Source of the DNA: Demequina rhizosphaerae | Lineage (GTDB): Bacteria > Actinomycetota > Actinomycetes > Actinomycetales > Demequinaceae | Assembly (NCBI RefSeq): GCF_000971255.1 | Contig: NZ_BBMC01000003.1 | Location: 434,001-498,000, forward strand | DNA length: 64,000 bases | Direction: 5' to 3' | In this document: one piece after another, positions 17,859-25,816 of the stretch | Numbering within the stretch: position 1 is the stretch's first letter | Layout: each line of letters starts with the position of its first letter | Program-made: the position numbers and the translations under genes | The notes under the pieces: model-generated | Databases searched by the model: none | Told to the model about the DNA's origin: nothing | The model's input: only the letters and a program-made list of their open reading frames with translations

Positions 17859-17878
17859 ACCTGAAAGGCGATTCAGGT
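17859..17878. promoter_or_regulatory. Palindromic operator (TetR-like)
   Basis: ACCTGAA-N6-TTCAGGT, a perfect 7-bp inverted repeat with 6-bp spacer. It sits about +1 to +20 of the predicted transcript of the Liv operon, where bound repressor would block initiation. The likely ligand is the TetR protein encoded in the same operon; this pairing is inference. Confidence 0.65.
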
Positions 17879-17886
17879 TATGGCTC

Positions 17887-17915
17887 ACGCTAGGGGTGTC
17901 GCGGTCCGGCGTCAA
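17887..17915 (-). promoter_or_regulatory. Promoter of the Liv/CoA-ligase operon
   Basis: On the minus strand -35 TTGACG (17915-17910) and -10 TAGCGT (17892-17887) are separated by 17 bp, close to the sigma-A consensus. The predicted start is near 17880, giving a leader of about 55 nt. Confidence 0.7.
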
Positions 17916-17970
17916 GGGGTGGCGTGTCTCGGAGTGTCGCGGCGTTCCCGTCGGGGCGCTCGACCGGCCG

Positions 17971-19158
17971 TCAGGCGGCGGGTTCCGGCGCCTCCCCGTG
18001 GACCCGCACCGTGTTCCGGCCGGCCGCCTTCGCCTCGTAGAGCGCGGCGTCCGCGCGCGCGATGAGCGCCTCGACCGTCACCCCGTCCTCGACGGCCGCG
18101 ACGCCGTGGCTCGCGGTGGGTGCGCCCGGCCCGCCGGACTCGAGATCCGCGACGAAGCGCCGTGTCACGGCGTCGGCGCGGGCCGCGGCCTGCGCGGGCG
18201 TCGCGTCCACGAGCACCGCGACGAACTCGTCGCCGCCCAGGCGGCCGATGAGCTCGTCCGCGCGCAGCTCCCGGCGCCACGCGCGCGCGAAGCTCACGAG
18301 CGCCCGGTCGCCCTCGGCATGGCCGTGCGTGTCGTTGACGCGCTTGAAGAAGTCGAGGTCCGCGACGACGACCGCGTCGGGCCGTCCGTCCGGCCGCCGC
18401 GCGACCAGCCGCGCCGCGCGCGCGAGCAGCTCGCCACGGCCGAGGACGCCGGTGAGGTCGTCGGTGGTCGCACGCCGGCGCAGCTCGTCGCGATGCGCCG
18501 CGTCCGCGAGGTGCGTGACGGCGAGCGTCACGGCGGTCACCGTCGCGATGAGGATGAGGGTGGTGAGCCCCGTGCCGCCGAGCGCCCCGAAGAGGTCGCT
18601 GCCCGGCCCCTCGGTCACGTAGATCGCCCAGCGCAGCCCGTAGAAGGCCGCGTACAGGCTGCCCGCCGCCGCGAACGTGAGGATCGCGCCGCGCTCGGAG
18701 GGGCTCATGCGGGAGGCGCCCGGGGAACGGCCGAGGCGCAGCCGCCACGTCTCCCCCGCCGCGACGCCGACGGTCCCGCCCATCGCGGCGAGGTAGTACG
18801 CGCCGCCGGCCCACGTGTCGTGGCCGGGGTCCTCCGTGACGGCCGTGCCCAGCGCGCCAGCGAGCACGCCGGCGCTCAGCCACCACGGCAGCCCGCGTCC
18901 GCGCAGCGAGCGAGCCGCGCGGAGCACGAGAAGGCCGCCCAGCACGCCGGCGGTGTTCGCGAGCGGCACCGTGAACGCCTGGAAGGCGGAGCCGTTCGCG
19001 AGGTAGAGGACGGTGCTCGAGCCGTACGCGGCGAGCGCGCCCGCCCACCATGCCACCACGGGCGCGCGCGACGTGCGGCGCAGGACAAGCAGGGTGTGGA
19101 CGGCGGCGAGGGCCACGACGACGGCGAGCGCGAGGCGCACGCTCGTCGGATCGATCAC
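17971..19158 (-). CDS. Membrane-bound GGDEF diguanylate cyclase
   Basis: 395 residues from GTG 19158, a start chosen because TACGGT lies 6 nt upstream (leaderless). The first 220 residues hold six to seven hydrophobic segments (MASE-like sensor). A GGDEF domain follows: TDDLTGVLGR, DLDFFKRVNDTHGHAEGD and the active-site GRLGGDEF. It should make c-di-GMP from two GTP. The inhibitory I-site, normally RxxD five residues before GGDEF, reads R-A-D-E, so product inhibition may be weakened. No EAL domain is present. It stands alone between the Liv operon and the divergent peptidase-like gene. Confidence 0.85.
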   Translation of the reverse strand: MIDPTSVRLALAVVVALAAVHTLLVLRRTSRAPVVAWWAGALAAYGSSTVLYLANGSAFQAFTVPLANTAGVLGGLLVLRAARSLRGRGLPWWLSAGVLAGALGTAVTEDPGHDTWAGGAYYLAAMGGTVGVAAGETWRLRLGRSPGASRMSPSERGAILTFAAAGSLYAAFYGLRWAIYVTEGPGSDLFGALGGTGLTTLILIATVTAVTLAVTHLADAAHRDELRRRATTDDLTGVLGRGELLARAARLVARRPDGRPDAVVVADLDFFKRVNDTHGHAEGDRALVSFARAWRRELRADELIGRLGGDEFVAVLVDATPAQAAARADAVTRRFVADLESGGPGAPTASHGVAAVEDGVTVEALIARADAALYEAKAAGRNTVRVHGEAPEPAA

Positions 19159-19164
19159 GGGGTC

Positions 19165-19170
19165 ACCGTA
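19165..19170 (-). promoter_or_regulatory. -10 box, leaderless GGDEF gene
   Basis: TACGGT on the minus strand, 6 nt before the GTG start, placing the start site at the start codon. Confidence 0.6.
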
Positions 19171-19288
19171 GGGAACGCGGCGCGCCCGTGGGAAGGGGCG
19201 TGTGGGCGTTCTCACATCCGTACGGCGGCGCACCAGGAACGATGCGTCGGGGGCGGCGCCGCGGCACGGAACGTGGGGGCGAACCGCC

Positions 19289-19294
19289 TAATCT
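19289..19294 (+). promoter_or_regulatory. -10 box, leaderless C15-like gene
   Basis: TAATCT 6 nt before ATG 19301; no Shine-Dalgarno is present. Confidence 0.6.
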
Positions 19295-19300
19295 GGACAC

Positions 19301-20248
19301 ATGGCCCGCGTCCTCATCACCGCCTTCGAACCGATGCCCGGCGCCACCGCGGAGGCCTCCGCCGACGCCACCCGCATCCTCGCCGAGACGTGGCACGGCA
19401 GCGCCGAGATCGTCCACCGCGACCTCGTGCCGGCGTACAAGGAGGCGGCGCGCCGCCTGCGCGCGTCGGTGGCGAAGCACCTTCCCGACGCCGTCCTCGT
19501 GGTCGCGACGGCGCCCGGCGCCGACGCCGTCTCGGTCGAGCGTCTCGCGGTCAACCTCGACGACGCCGCGACGCCCGACGCGCACGGCGCCCAGCCGGTC
19601 GACGCCCCGGTGGTCGACGGCGCGGCCGCGGCGCTGTGGTCGACGCTGCCCGCCAAGGAGATCGTCGAGGCGCTCGACGCCCGCGGCCTGCCTGCGCGGC
19701 TGTCGCTCAACGCCGGCAGCGGCCTGGCCAACCACGTCTTCTACGTGATGCAGCGCGAGCTCGCCGAGTGGGGCGTGCCCAGCGGCCTGATCCAGATCCC
19801 CGCGACGCCCGAGATGGGCGCGGCGGGGCCGGCCCTCCCGGCCGAGGTGCTCGCCGAGGCGCTGCGCACCGTCGTCGACACCGTCATGGGCGAGCACTCC
19901 GAGCCCGAGATGGAGCCGGAGATCGAGGAGGAGGACGAGTCCGAGGCGACCCAGCCCTTCCTCATGCCGATCACCGCGCCGATCCCGGGCGACACCCCCG
20001 CGTACGGCCTCCCGGTCTCCGCGGAGGGCGAGGGCGAGCCCGTCGACGAGCCGCAGCCCGAGCCGGAAGCGGCCCCCGCGTGGTCGCCCACGTCGGGCGA
20101 GATGCCGGAGGTCGCGCAGGGCGCCGCCCCCGACGCGGGCGCGGATGCGGACGCGCCCGACGAGGCGGAGCCCGCCGAGGACGACGCTCCCGTGTACCGT
20201 CATCCCACCTGGGACGAGATCATCTCGGGGACCCGCACCGACTCCTGA
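19301..20248 (+). CDS. Pyroglutamyl-peptidase (C15)-like pseudoenzyme with acidic tail
   Basis: 315 residues. Residues 1-195 follow the C15 fold: VLITAFEPM replaces the usual VTGFEPFG, and ATAPGADAVSVERLAVN keeps the catalytic Glu region. The catalytic cysteine segment, normally AGTxxCNHVFY, reads NAGSGLANHVFY, so Cys is Ala. The histidine segment reads LIQIPATPEM, so His is Gln. It is therefore predicted inactive as a peptidase. Residues 200-315 are strongly acidic and Pro-rich, ending in YRHPTWDEIISGTRTDS, probably disordered. Leaderless. It leads a short operon with the deaminase 18 bp downstream. A binding or scaffold role is possible; function unknown. Confidence 0.7.
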   Translation: MARVLITAFEPMPGATAEASADATRILAETWHGSAEIVHRDLVPAYKEAARRLRASVAKHLPDAVLVVATAPGADAVSVERLAVNLDDAATPDAHGAQPVDAPVVDGAAAALWSTLPAKEIVEALDARGLPARLSLNAGSGLANHVFYVMQRELAEWGVPSGLIQIPATPEMGAAGPALPAEVLAEALRTVVDTVMGEHSEPEMEPEIEEEDESEATQPFLMPITAPIPGDTPAYGLPVSAEGEGEPVDEPQPEPEAAPAWSPTSGEMPEVAQGAAPDAGADADAPDEAEPAEDDAPVYRHPTWDEIISGTRTDS

Positions 20249-20266
20249 ACCGCCCCCGGAGGACTC

Positions 20267-20875
20267 ATGGCCGACGGCCTCGCCACCAGCGTCACCCTGT
20301 CCCTGCCCGGCTGGCTCGTCGCGGACCTGCCCGGCCTGCCGGACGCGCTCGCGACCCCGGCCGAGCAGATGGCCCTCGTCCACCGGCTCGCCGACCGCAA
20401 CTGGCGCGAGGGCGGCGGCGGCCCGTTTGCGGCGATCGTCGTCGACGGCGTCACCGGCGAGCTCGTGTCGGTGGGCGTCAACGTCGTGCTCGGCACCGGC
20501 ATCAGCGCGGGCCACGCCGAGGTGATGGCCCTCGCGCTGGCGCAGGCGCGGCTGGGCACCTGGGATCTGGGCGCGGAGCGCGATCTCGCCCTCGTGGTCA
20601 ACTGGCGGCCGTGCGTGCAGTGCTACGGCGCGACCCTGTGGTCCGGCGTGCGACGCCTCGTCGTCGCGGGCGAGGGCCCCGAGCTCGAGGAGCTCACCCG
20701 CTTCGACGAGGGCCCGGTCGTCGCCGACTGGGCCGAGCAGTTCGAGGCCCGCGGCATCGCCGTGACGCACGACGTCCTGAGGGACGAGGCGCTGGCCGTC
20801 TACCGGGCGTACGGCGAGTCCGCGTCGACCGTCTACAACGCCCGCGGCACCGGACCGGTCGAGCACCACCCGTGA
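20267..20875 (+). CDS. CMP/dCMP deaminase-family nucleoside/guanine deaminase
   Basis: 202 residues with the zinc-binding deaminase signature: GHAEVMALALA near residue 85 (His and catalytic Glu) and RPCVQCYGA near residue 118 (PCxxC). The spacing and RPCVQCYG resemble guanine deaminase or tRNA/nucleoside deaminases. It would hydrolytically deaminate a purine or pyrimidine base; the exact substrate is unclear. Eighteen bases after the C15-like gene and overlapping the next gene by four bases. Confidence 0.8.
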   Translation: MADGLATSVTLSLPGWLVADLPGLPDALATPAEQMALVHRLADRNWREGGGGPFAAIVVDGVTGELVSVGVNVVLGTGISAGHAEVMALALAQARLGTWDLGAERDLALVVNWRPCVQCYGATLWSGVRRLVVAGEGPELEELTRFDEGPVVADWAEQFEARGIAVTHDVLRDEALAVYRAYGESASTVYNARGTGPVEHHP

Positions 20876-21411
20876 GCGAGCCCGCGAACGCCGACGCCAT
20901 CGCGCGCGCGACGGGCCGCGCGTGGCCGGCATGGGTCGCCGCGTTCGAGGCGGCGGGCGGGGACGCGCTCGACCACCGCGCGCTCGTGGCCGTCGCGAGG
21001 CGCGACCTGGGCCACGTCGACAACCCGGGCTGGTGGGCGCAGATGACGACGGTCGCGTACGAGCAGCACCTCGGCCGCCGTGCTCCCGGGCAGCGCCAGG
21101 ACGGCAGTTACGAGGCCTCCGCGAGCCGCACCCACGGCGGCACTCTCGACGAGGCGATGGCCGCGTGGCGCGGGATCGCCGACGAGGAAGCCTGCATCGG
21201 CGGCATGCCCTTCGCGGACCCTCCCACGGAGACCGCGACCGACGCCTACCGCCGCTGGCGCGTCACACTCGCCGACGGCACCCGCGTGCGCGCGCAGGCG
21301 AGCCTGCGCTCCGGGCGTGCCGTCCTCACGCTCACGTGGTCCCGGCTGGGCTCCGAGGAGGACCGCGCGCGGGCGCGGGCGGCGCTCAAGGACCTCCTCG
21401 CGCGCCTCTGA
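20872..21411 (+). CDS. DUF4287-type protein
   Basis: 179 residues; GTG start overlaps the deaminase stop (GTGA). The first 90 residues match the DUF4287 type, with GRAWPAWVAAFEAAG, the conserved NPGWWAQMTTVAYEQHLGRR and GSYEASASRT. The rest resembles a small AHSA1/SRPBCC-like half (WRVTLADGTRVRAQ, LTLTWSRLGSEEDRARAR). Function unknown; such proteins are common in actinobacteria. Confidence 0.7.
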   Translation: MSEPANADAIARATGRAWPAWVAAFEAAGGDALDHRALVAVARRDLGHVDNPGWWAQMTTVAYEQHLGRRAPGQRQDGSYEASASRTHGGTLDEAMAAWRGIADEEACIGGMPFADPPTETATDAYRRWRVTLADGTRVRAQASLRSGRAVLTLTWSRLGSEEDRARARAALKDLLARL

Positions 21412-21506
21412 TCGGCCCGCCCCCGCCCCCTCTCGGTCCCGCCCCCGCCCCCGCTCCCTCGCGGCCGGGACACTGGGTACTCCCCTACGGCGTTTCGGCG
21501 CTCGTG

Positions 21507-21551
21507 CGGGACGCGGGGTACTCCTGGGCCGCCGGAGTACTGGGCGTCCCG
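21507..21551. terminator. Bidirectional terminator between convergent genes
   Basis: An 18-nt arm starting CGGGACGC and ending GTACTCC pairs at 15 of 18 positions with its partner across a 9-nt loop. It lies between the plus-strand DUF4287 gene and the minus-strand transporter, so it can serve both. Confidence 0.65.
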
Positions 21552-21579
21552 GCCGACGGGGCGGTGGGGCTGGCGGAGG

Positions 21580-22932
21580 TCAGCGGGCGTCGATCTTGAC
21601 GAGCAGCATGAGCACCAGGCCGAGCGCGACGACCGTGATGAGGCCCAGCACTCCCCAGATGGTCGCGCCGGTGAGCGCGATCGCGAGCGTCCACATGAGC
21701 GGCGCGAGGAACGAGACCGCGCGGCCCGTGGTGGCGTAGAGCCCGAAGATCTCGCCCTGCTTGCCCGGAGGGCACACGCGCGCCAGCAGCGAGCGCGATG
21801 CGGACTGCACCGGACCCACGAAGAGGCACAGGGTCAGCCCCGCGATCCAGAACACGATCGGCCCGACGTCGTGCAGGAAGGCGACCGCGAGCCCCGCGAC
21901 CACCATGCCGGTGAGCGAGCCGATGATGAGGCGGCGCGGACCGATCCAGTCGTCGACCAGCCCCGCGAGCATCGTCGCGAGCCCGGCGACCAGGTTCGCG
22001 GCGATCCCGAACATGATGACCTGCGTCGCGTCGAAACCGTACGCGACCGAGGCGATCACGGCGCCGAACGCGAAGACGCCCGCGAGGCCGTCGCGGTAGA
22101 CCGCGCTCGCGCCGAGGAACCACACCGTCGTGCGCGACTCGCGCCACAGCGCCACGAGGTCGCCCCACAGCCGCGTGTAGCTGCCCAGCATCGACACCGG
22201 CGGCCGTCCGGTCGCGGGAGCCTCCGGCACGAAGCGGAACACCGGCCACGCGAAGGCCGCCGCCCACAGCGCGCAGCCGACCGCGATGACGCGGTACGCC
22301 ATGCCGTTGGACGTGTCCATGCCCCACCAGTCGGCGCCGTCGGCGACCACCACGATGACCAGCGCGACGATGCCGCCGACGTAGCCGAAGCCCCAGCCGA
22401 GGCCCGACACCCGCCCCACGTTGCGCGGGCTGCTCACCTGCGAGATCAGCGCGTTGTAGTTGACGCCGCCGATCTCGCCGAACACGCTGCCGAGCGCGAT
22501 GAGCCCCACGCCGAGCGCGAAGAACGGCGGCGCGGCCTGGACGAAGAAGAGCCCCAGCATGCACAGCACCAGCAGGCCCGTGAAGAGCGCGAGCCAGGCC
22601 TTCCGCTTGCCCGAAGTGTCGGCGCGCTGGCCCAGCACGGGCGCGAGCACCGCGACGAGGATGCCGGCGACCGTCATGCCGGTGCCCAGACCGCCCGCGA
22701 GCTGGGACAGGCCGAGGTCGTACGCGGGGTGCCCCTCGCCGAGCGACGCGATCTCGGGATCGAGGAAGGACTCGGAGGTGAGGTAGAGCGCCACGAAGAC
22801 GAACGTGACAATGACGGAGTTGAACGGCTGCGTCGCCCAGTCCCACAGCGCCCAGGCGACGACGCGGCCCCACCGCGTCGGCTGGGCCGCGTCGTCGGGG
22901 GCCGCCGCGTGCGAGGTCGCCTCGGAGGTCAT
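21580..22932 (-). CDS. MFS transporter, UMF1/Atg22-like
   Basis: 450 residues with about twelve hydrophobic segments. The start WALWDWATQPFNSVIVTFVF and the loops GQRADTSGKRKAW and GEIGGVNYNALI are typical of the UMF1/Atg22 group of major facilitator proteins, as is CPPGKQGEIFGLYATTGRAVSFLAP near the end. These include vacuolar amino-acid exporters; bacterial substrates are unknown. Divergent from the hydrolase at 23024. Confidence 0.85.
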   Translation of the reverse strand: MTSEATSHAAAPDDAAQPTRWGRVVAWALWDWATQPFNSVIVTFVFVALYLTSESFLDPEIASLGEGHPAYDLGLSQLAGGLGTGMTVAGILVAVLAPVLGQRADTSGKRKAWLALFTGLLVLCMLGLFFVQAAPPFFALGVGLIALGSVFGEIGGVNYNALISQVSSPRNVGRVSGLGWGFGYVGGIVALVIVVVADGADWWGMDTSNGMAYRVIAVGCALWAAAFAWPVFRFVPEAPATGRPPVSMLGSYTRLWGDLVALWRESRTTVWFLGASAVYRDGLAGVFAFGAVIASVAYGFDATQVIMFGIAANLVAGLATMLAGLVDDWIGPRRLIIGSLTGMVVAGLAVAFLHDVGPIVFWIAGLTLCLFVGPVQSASRSLLARVCPPGKQGEIFGLYATTGRAVSFLAPLMWTLAIALTGATIWGVLGLITVVALGLVLMLLVKIDAR

Positions 22933-23023
22933 GGCCCTAAGAGTGCCGTCCCCGGGTGAACGATGCGCGTCCAACACGCCAACGCTGGCTGAACGCCGGG
23001 CCCGTTGGTGGCACGATCGGGTT

Positions 23024-23950
23024 ATGGACGACGCCGGGACCTGGGGCGACGATGTGCTCGCCGGGTTCGAGGCGCGCGCGCTGGGCCCCGCCACGCTGGT
23101 CCGGGCAACGCCGCCGATCGACTCCCCGCGGGGCGCGGTGCTGCACGTCCACGGCTACAACGACTACTTCTTCCAGACCCACCTGGCGGAGTTCTTCGCG
23201 GGGCTCGGGTTCGCGTTCTACGCCGTGGACCTGCGCCGCGCGGGCCGCTCGCTGCGGCCCGGGGACGTGCCGCACCTCATCGGCGACATCGGCGAGCTCG
23301 GCGACGACATCTCCGCCGCCGCGGAAGCGATCGCGGCAGAGCTGTCCGGCGTGCCCCTCGTGGTGCACGCGCACTCGACCGGCGGCCTCGCCGCCGCCAT
23401 CTGGGCCGCGGACCGGCCGTTCCCCGTGCTCGCCGGGCTCATCCTCGACAGCCCGTTCTTCGCCCGGCCGGACAACCGGCGCGAGCGGGTGCTCCTTCAC
23501 GCCGTCGGACCCGTCGCGCGGATGCGACCCGGCGCCGTCCTCGCGCACCACCCGTCGCGCTACGCCGCTCATCTCCTCTCCGAGCAGGGCGGCTCATGGG
23601 GGTTCGACCCCGACTGGAAGACCCCGCTCGGCATCCCCGCCCGGGCCGCGTGGCTGGCCGCCGTCCGCCGGGCGCAACGCAGGGTCGCGCGCGGCCTCGA
23701 CATCCGCGTTCCGGTCCTGGTCGCGCGCGCTGGCTCGAGCGGCCCCGACACGCCCGACAACCCGCTCCTCGGCGTGCAGGACACGGCGGTCGACGTGGCG
23801 GCGATCGCGCGCCTCGCTCCCCGGCTCGGACCCGACGTCACCGAGGCCGTCATCACCGGCGGCATCCACGAGCTGTCGCTGTCCTCCCCCGTGCCCCGCG
23901 CCGCCTACCTCGCTTCCATCCGCTCCTGGCTCCCGAAGGCGATCCCATGA
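23024..23950 (+). CDS. Alpha/beta hydrolase, lysophospholipase-like
   Basis: 308 residues. Motifs: VLHVHGYNDYFFQTHLAEFF near residue 43, DLRRAGRSL near residue 75, nucleophile elbow VHAHSTGGLAAA near residue 120 (Ser in HSTGG) and a late GGIHELSLS with the probable catalytic His. The layout matches serine aminopeptidase S33/monoacylglycerol-lipase-type hydrolases. It overlaps by four bases a glycerophosphodiester phosphodiesterase, suggesting stepwise deacylation and cleavage of phospholipids (inference). Confidence 0.8.
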   Translation: MDDAGTWGDDVLAGFEARALGPATLVRATPPIDSPRGAVLHVHGYNDYFFQTHLAEFFAGLGFAFYAVDLRRAGRSLRPGDVPHLIGDIGELGDDISAAAEAIAAELSGVPLVVHAHSTGGLAAAIWAADRPFPVLAGLILDSPFFARPDNRRERVLLHAVGPVARMRPGAVLAHHPSRYAAHLLSEQGGSWGFDPDWKTPLGIPARAAWLAAVRRAQRRVARGLDIRVPVLVARAGSSGPDTPDNPLLGVQDTAVDVAAIARLAPRLGPDVTEAVITGGIHELSLSSPVPRAAYLASIRSWLPKAIP

Positions 23951-24717
23951 CCCTCATGCGACCCGACCACCCGTACTTCGACGCCCCGTTCGCGGCGCTC
24001 GCGCATCGCGGCTTCTCCCTCGACGGCCTGGAGAACTCGATGACCGCGTTCCAGTCCGCGGTCGACCTGGGCTTCGCCTACGTCGAGACCGATGCGCACG
24101 GCACCGTCGACGGCGTCGCGGTCGCCCTTCACGACTCGTCGCTCGATCGCACGACCGACGCGGAGGGCGAGGTGTCCGAGCTGCCCTGGGCGCACGTCAA
24201 GGAGGCCCGGATCGGCGGCGTCGAACCGGTGCCCCTGCTCGAGGACGTGCTCGGCACGTGGCCCGAGCTGCGGGTGAACATCGACGTCAAAGCCGAGTCC
24301 GGCATCGTCCCGATCGCTGAGGCCATCGAGCGCACGGGCGCCCACGACCGTGTGTGCGTCGCCTCGTTCTCGGCGGAGCGACGCGAGGCGACCGTGCGGC
24401 GCCTCAGCCGTCCGGTCGCGACGAGCGCCGGCACGGGCGAGGCCGCGCGGTTCTTCCTGGGAGGGCTCCTGGGGCTGGGGACGCTGCGCTCGCTCGAGCA
24501 CGTCCACGGACTGCAGATCCCCTGGCGCGTGGGCGTGGTCCCCGTGCTCACGGAGCGGCACGTGAGGCTCGCGCACGATGCGGGCCGCGTGGTCCACGTG
24601 TGGACGGTCAACAATCGCGCGGAGATGGAATCGCTGCTCGACGCCGGCGTCGACGGCATCGTCTCCGACCGGGCGGACCTGCTCCGCGAGGTGCTCGAGG
24701 CCCGCGGCCTATGGTGA
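23947..24717 (+). CDS. Glycerophosphodiester phosphodiesterase
   Basis: 256 residues. GDPD motifs: LAHRGFSLDGLENSMTAF (catalytic His with Arg, and GlxEN), ETDAHGTVDGVAVALHD (metal-binding Glu and Asp, second His), NIDVKAESG, VWTVNNRAEM and the closing DGIVSDRADLL. It hydrolyses glycerophosphodiesters to glycerol-3-phosphate and an alcohol; no signal peptide, so cytosolic. ATG overlaps the stop of the hydrolase gene. Confidence 0.9.
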   Translation: MTLMRPDHPYFDAPFAALAHRGFSLDGLENSMTAFQSAVDLGFAYVETDAHGTVDGVAVALHDSSLDRTTDAEGEVSELPWAHVKEARIGGVEPVPLLEDVLGTWPELRVNIDVKAESGIVPIAEAIERTGAHDRVCVASFSAERREATVRRLSRPVATSAGTGEAARFFLGGLLGLGTLRSLEHVHGLQIPWRVGVVPVLTERHVRLAHDAGRVVHVWTVNNRAEMESLLDAGVDGIVSDRADLLREVLEARGLW

Positions 24718-24721
24718 GGAG

Positions 24722-25138
24722 ATGAACAAGACCATCCCCACCGACGTGCCGGTCGAGGCCTTCGTCCAGGGCGTCGAGCCCGCGCGAAGGCGCGAGGAGG
24801 CCGAGCGCGTGGTCGCGCTGCTCACCGAGGTCACGGGCGTCGAGCCCGTGATGTGGGGCCCGTCCATCATCGGCTGGGGCGCGCTGCACTACCGCTACGC
24901 CACCGGGCGGGAGGGCGACATGCCCAAGGTCGGCTTCTCCCCGCGCAAGGCGCAGCTGACCTTCTACGGGCTCAAGGACACGCCGGAGGGCGAGGGGCTG
25001 CTGCCCCAGCTGGGCACCCACACGGTCGGGGCGGGATGCGTCTACGTCAAGCGCCTCGACGGGATCGATCTCGAGGTGCTCGCGGACCTCGCGGAGATCG
25101 CGTTCGCGCGGGGCGACTTCGACGCCACCGCCGGGTAG
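24722..25138 (+). CDS. DUF1801 protein
   Basis: 138 residues, four bases after the GDPD stop. Matches the DUF1801 family (YdhG-like) through EPVMWGPSIIGWGALHYRYATG, VGFSPRKAQLTFYG and GCVYVKRLDGID. The family is small, cytosolic and of unknown biochemical function. Confidence 0.8.
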   Translation: MNKTIPTDVPVEAFVQGVEPARRREEAERVVALLTEVTGVEPVMWGPSIIGWGALHYRYATGREGDMPKVGFSPRKAQLTFYGLKDTPEGEGLLPQLGTHTVGAGCVYVKRLDGIDLEVLADLAEIAFARGDFDATAG

Positions 25139-25186
25139 GGACCTGGCCGGGGGCGGGCCCCGACGCGGGGAAGGAGGGAGCGACCG

Positions 25187-25375
25187 ATGAGCGATGACGA
25201 CCAGCAGCCGCCGATCCGGCCGCTGCCGTTCGCCGCCGGCATGCTGCTCGGGTCGCTCATGGGCTTCCTCATCTGGATGGCGACCGACACCTTCGCGCTC
25301 TTCCCGGCGTTCATCGGCATCGGGTTCGTGCTGGGCCTGGTGTTCTCCCGGATGAGCGGCGGAGGGCCGCAGTAG
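25187..25375 (+). CDS. Small two-helix membrane protein
   Basis: 62 residues with GGAAGGAGGGAG upstream of the ATG. Two hydrophobic segments (about residues 14-31 and 36-54) joined by a short loop and a Gly-rich end. Not recognised beyond being a short membrane protein; codon use is native. Last gene of the plus-strand group before the convergent der cluster. Confidence 0.6.
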   Translation: MSDDDQQPPIRPLPFAAGMLLGSLMGFLIWMATDTFALFPAFIGIGFVLGLVFSRMSGGGPQ

Positions 25376-25816
25376 CCGCCGGCCGGCAAGCCGGGTCTCT
25401 CAGGGGCCTCTGCTCGAACGCCGGCGAGCGATCGCTCGCACGCGGCGCCAGGCGCGCAGCTATGGAGCCGCCGCATCTCCCGGAAGCGCGCCACCCACCC
25501 CATCCGACTATTTCAGGATTTCCTAAAACAGTGCGGCGGGGGTGCGACGGTCGGCCGGACACGCCGGCTCTCGCGCGCGACGCGCCGCACGGCGACGCCC
25601 ACGCACACCCGCGCACGGTGACGCCCACGCACACCCACGCACGGTGACGCCCACGCGCACCCACGCGCTCCGACATGAGGCCACGCCACCACCGCGGAGC
25701 CCGCCACCCAGTCCCGCCACCTATTTTGGGAATTCCTAAAACAACGGGATGGGAACCTTGCGGCTGTCGCGGCACGCCGGGGTCGCGCGCGACACGCGAC
25801 CCGCGCGCCTCGCGCC
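25376..25816. repeat. Repeat-rich spacer between convergent genes
   Basis: 441 bp with no gene. Two diverged direct copies of about 100 bp begin at 25491 and 25704; each holds an AT-rich near-palindrome (CTATTTCAGGATTTCCTAAAA at 25508, CTATTTTGGGAATTCCTAAA at 25721), 20 of 23 bases identical. Between them three 26-bp tandem units (GACGCCCACGCACACCCACG, then CACGGT) run from 25594 to 25671. The short open frames here are low-complexity. Confidence 0.75.

Noticed and set aside
17827..17970. A riboswitch in the leader of the Liv operon
   Set aside because: The predicted leader is only about 55 nt, and its only structure is the 7-bp palindrome, which is better explained as an operator.
17896..21411. 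A very long plus-strand open frame (over 1100 codons) opposite the GGDEF gene
   Set aside because: It is an arginine-rich shadow of the real genes. Only its last 179 codons, from GTG 20872, are a true gene (the DUF4287-type protein). Similar long frames opposite uvrA, uvrC, uvrB, der and polA were dropped for the same reason.
25462..25739. Short open frames in the spacer after the small membrane protein
   Set aside because: They consist of His/Thr/Pro/Arg repeats produced by the 26-bp tandem units and have no start signal.
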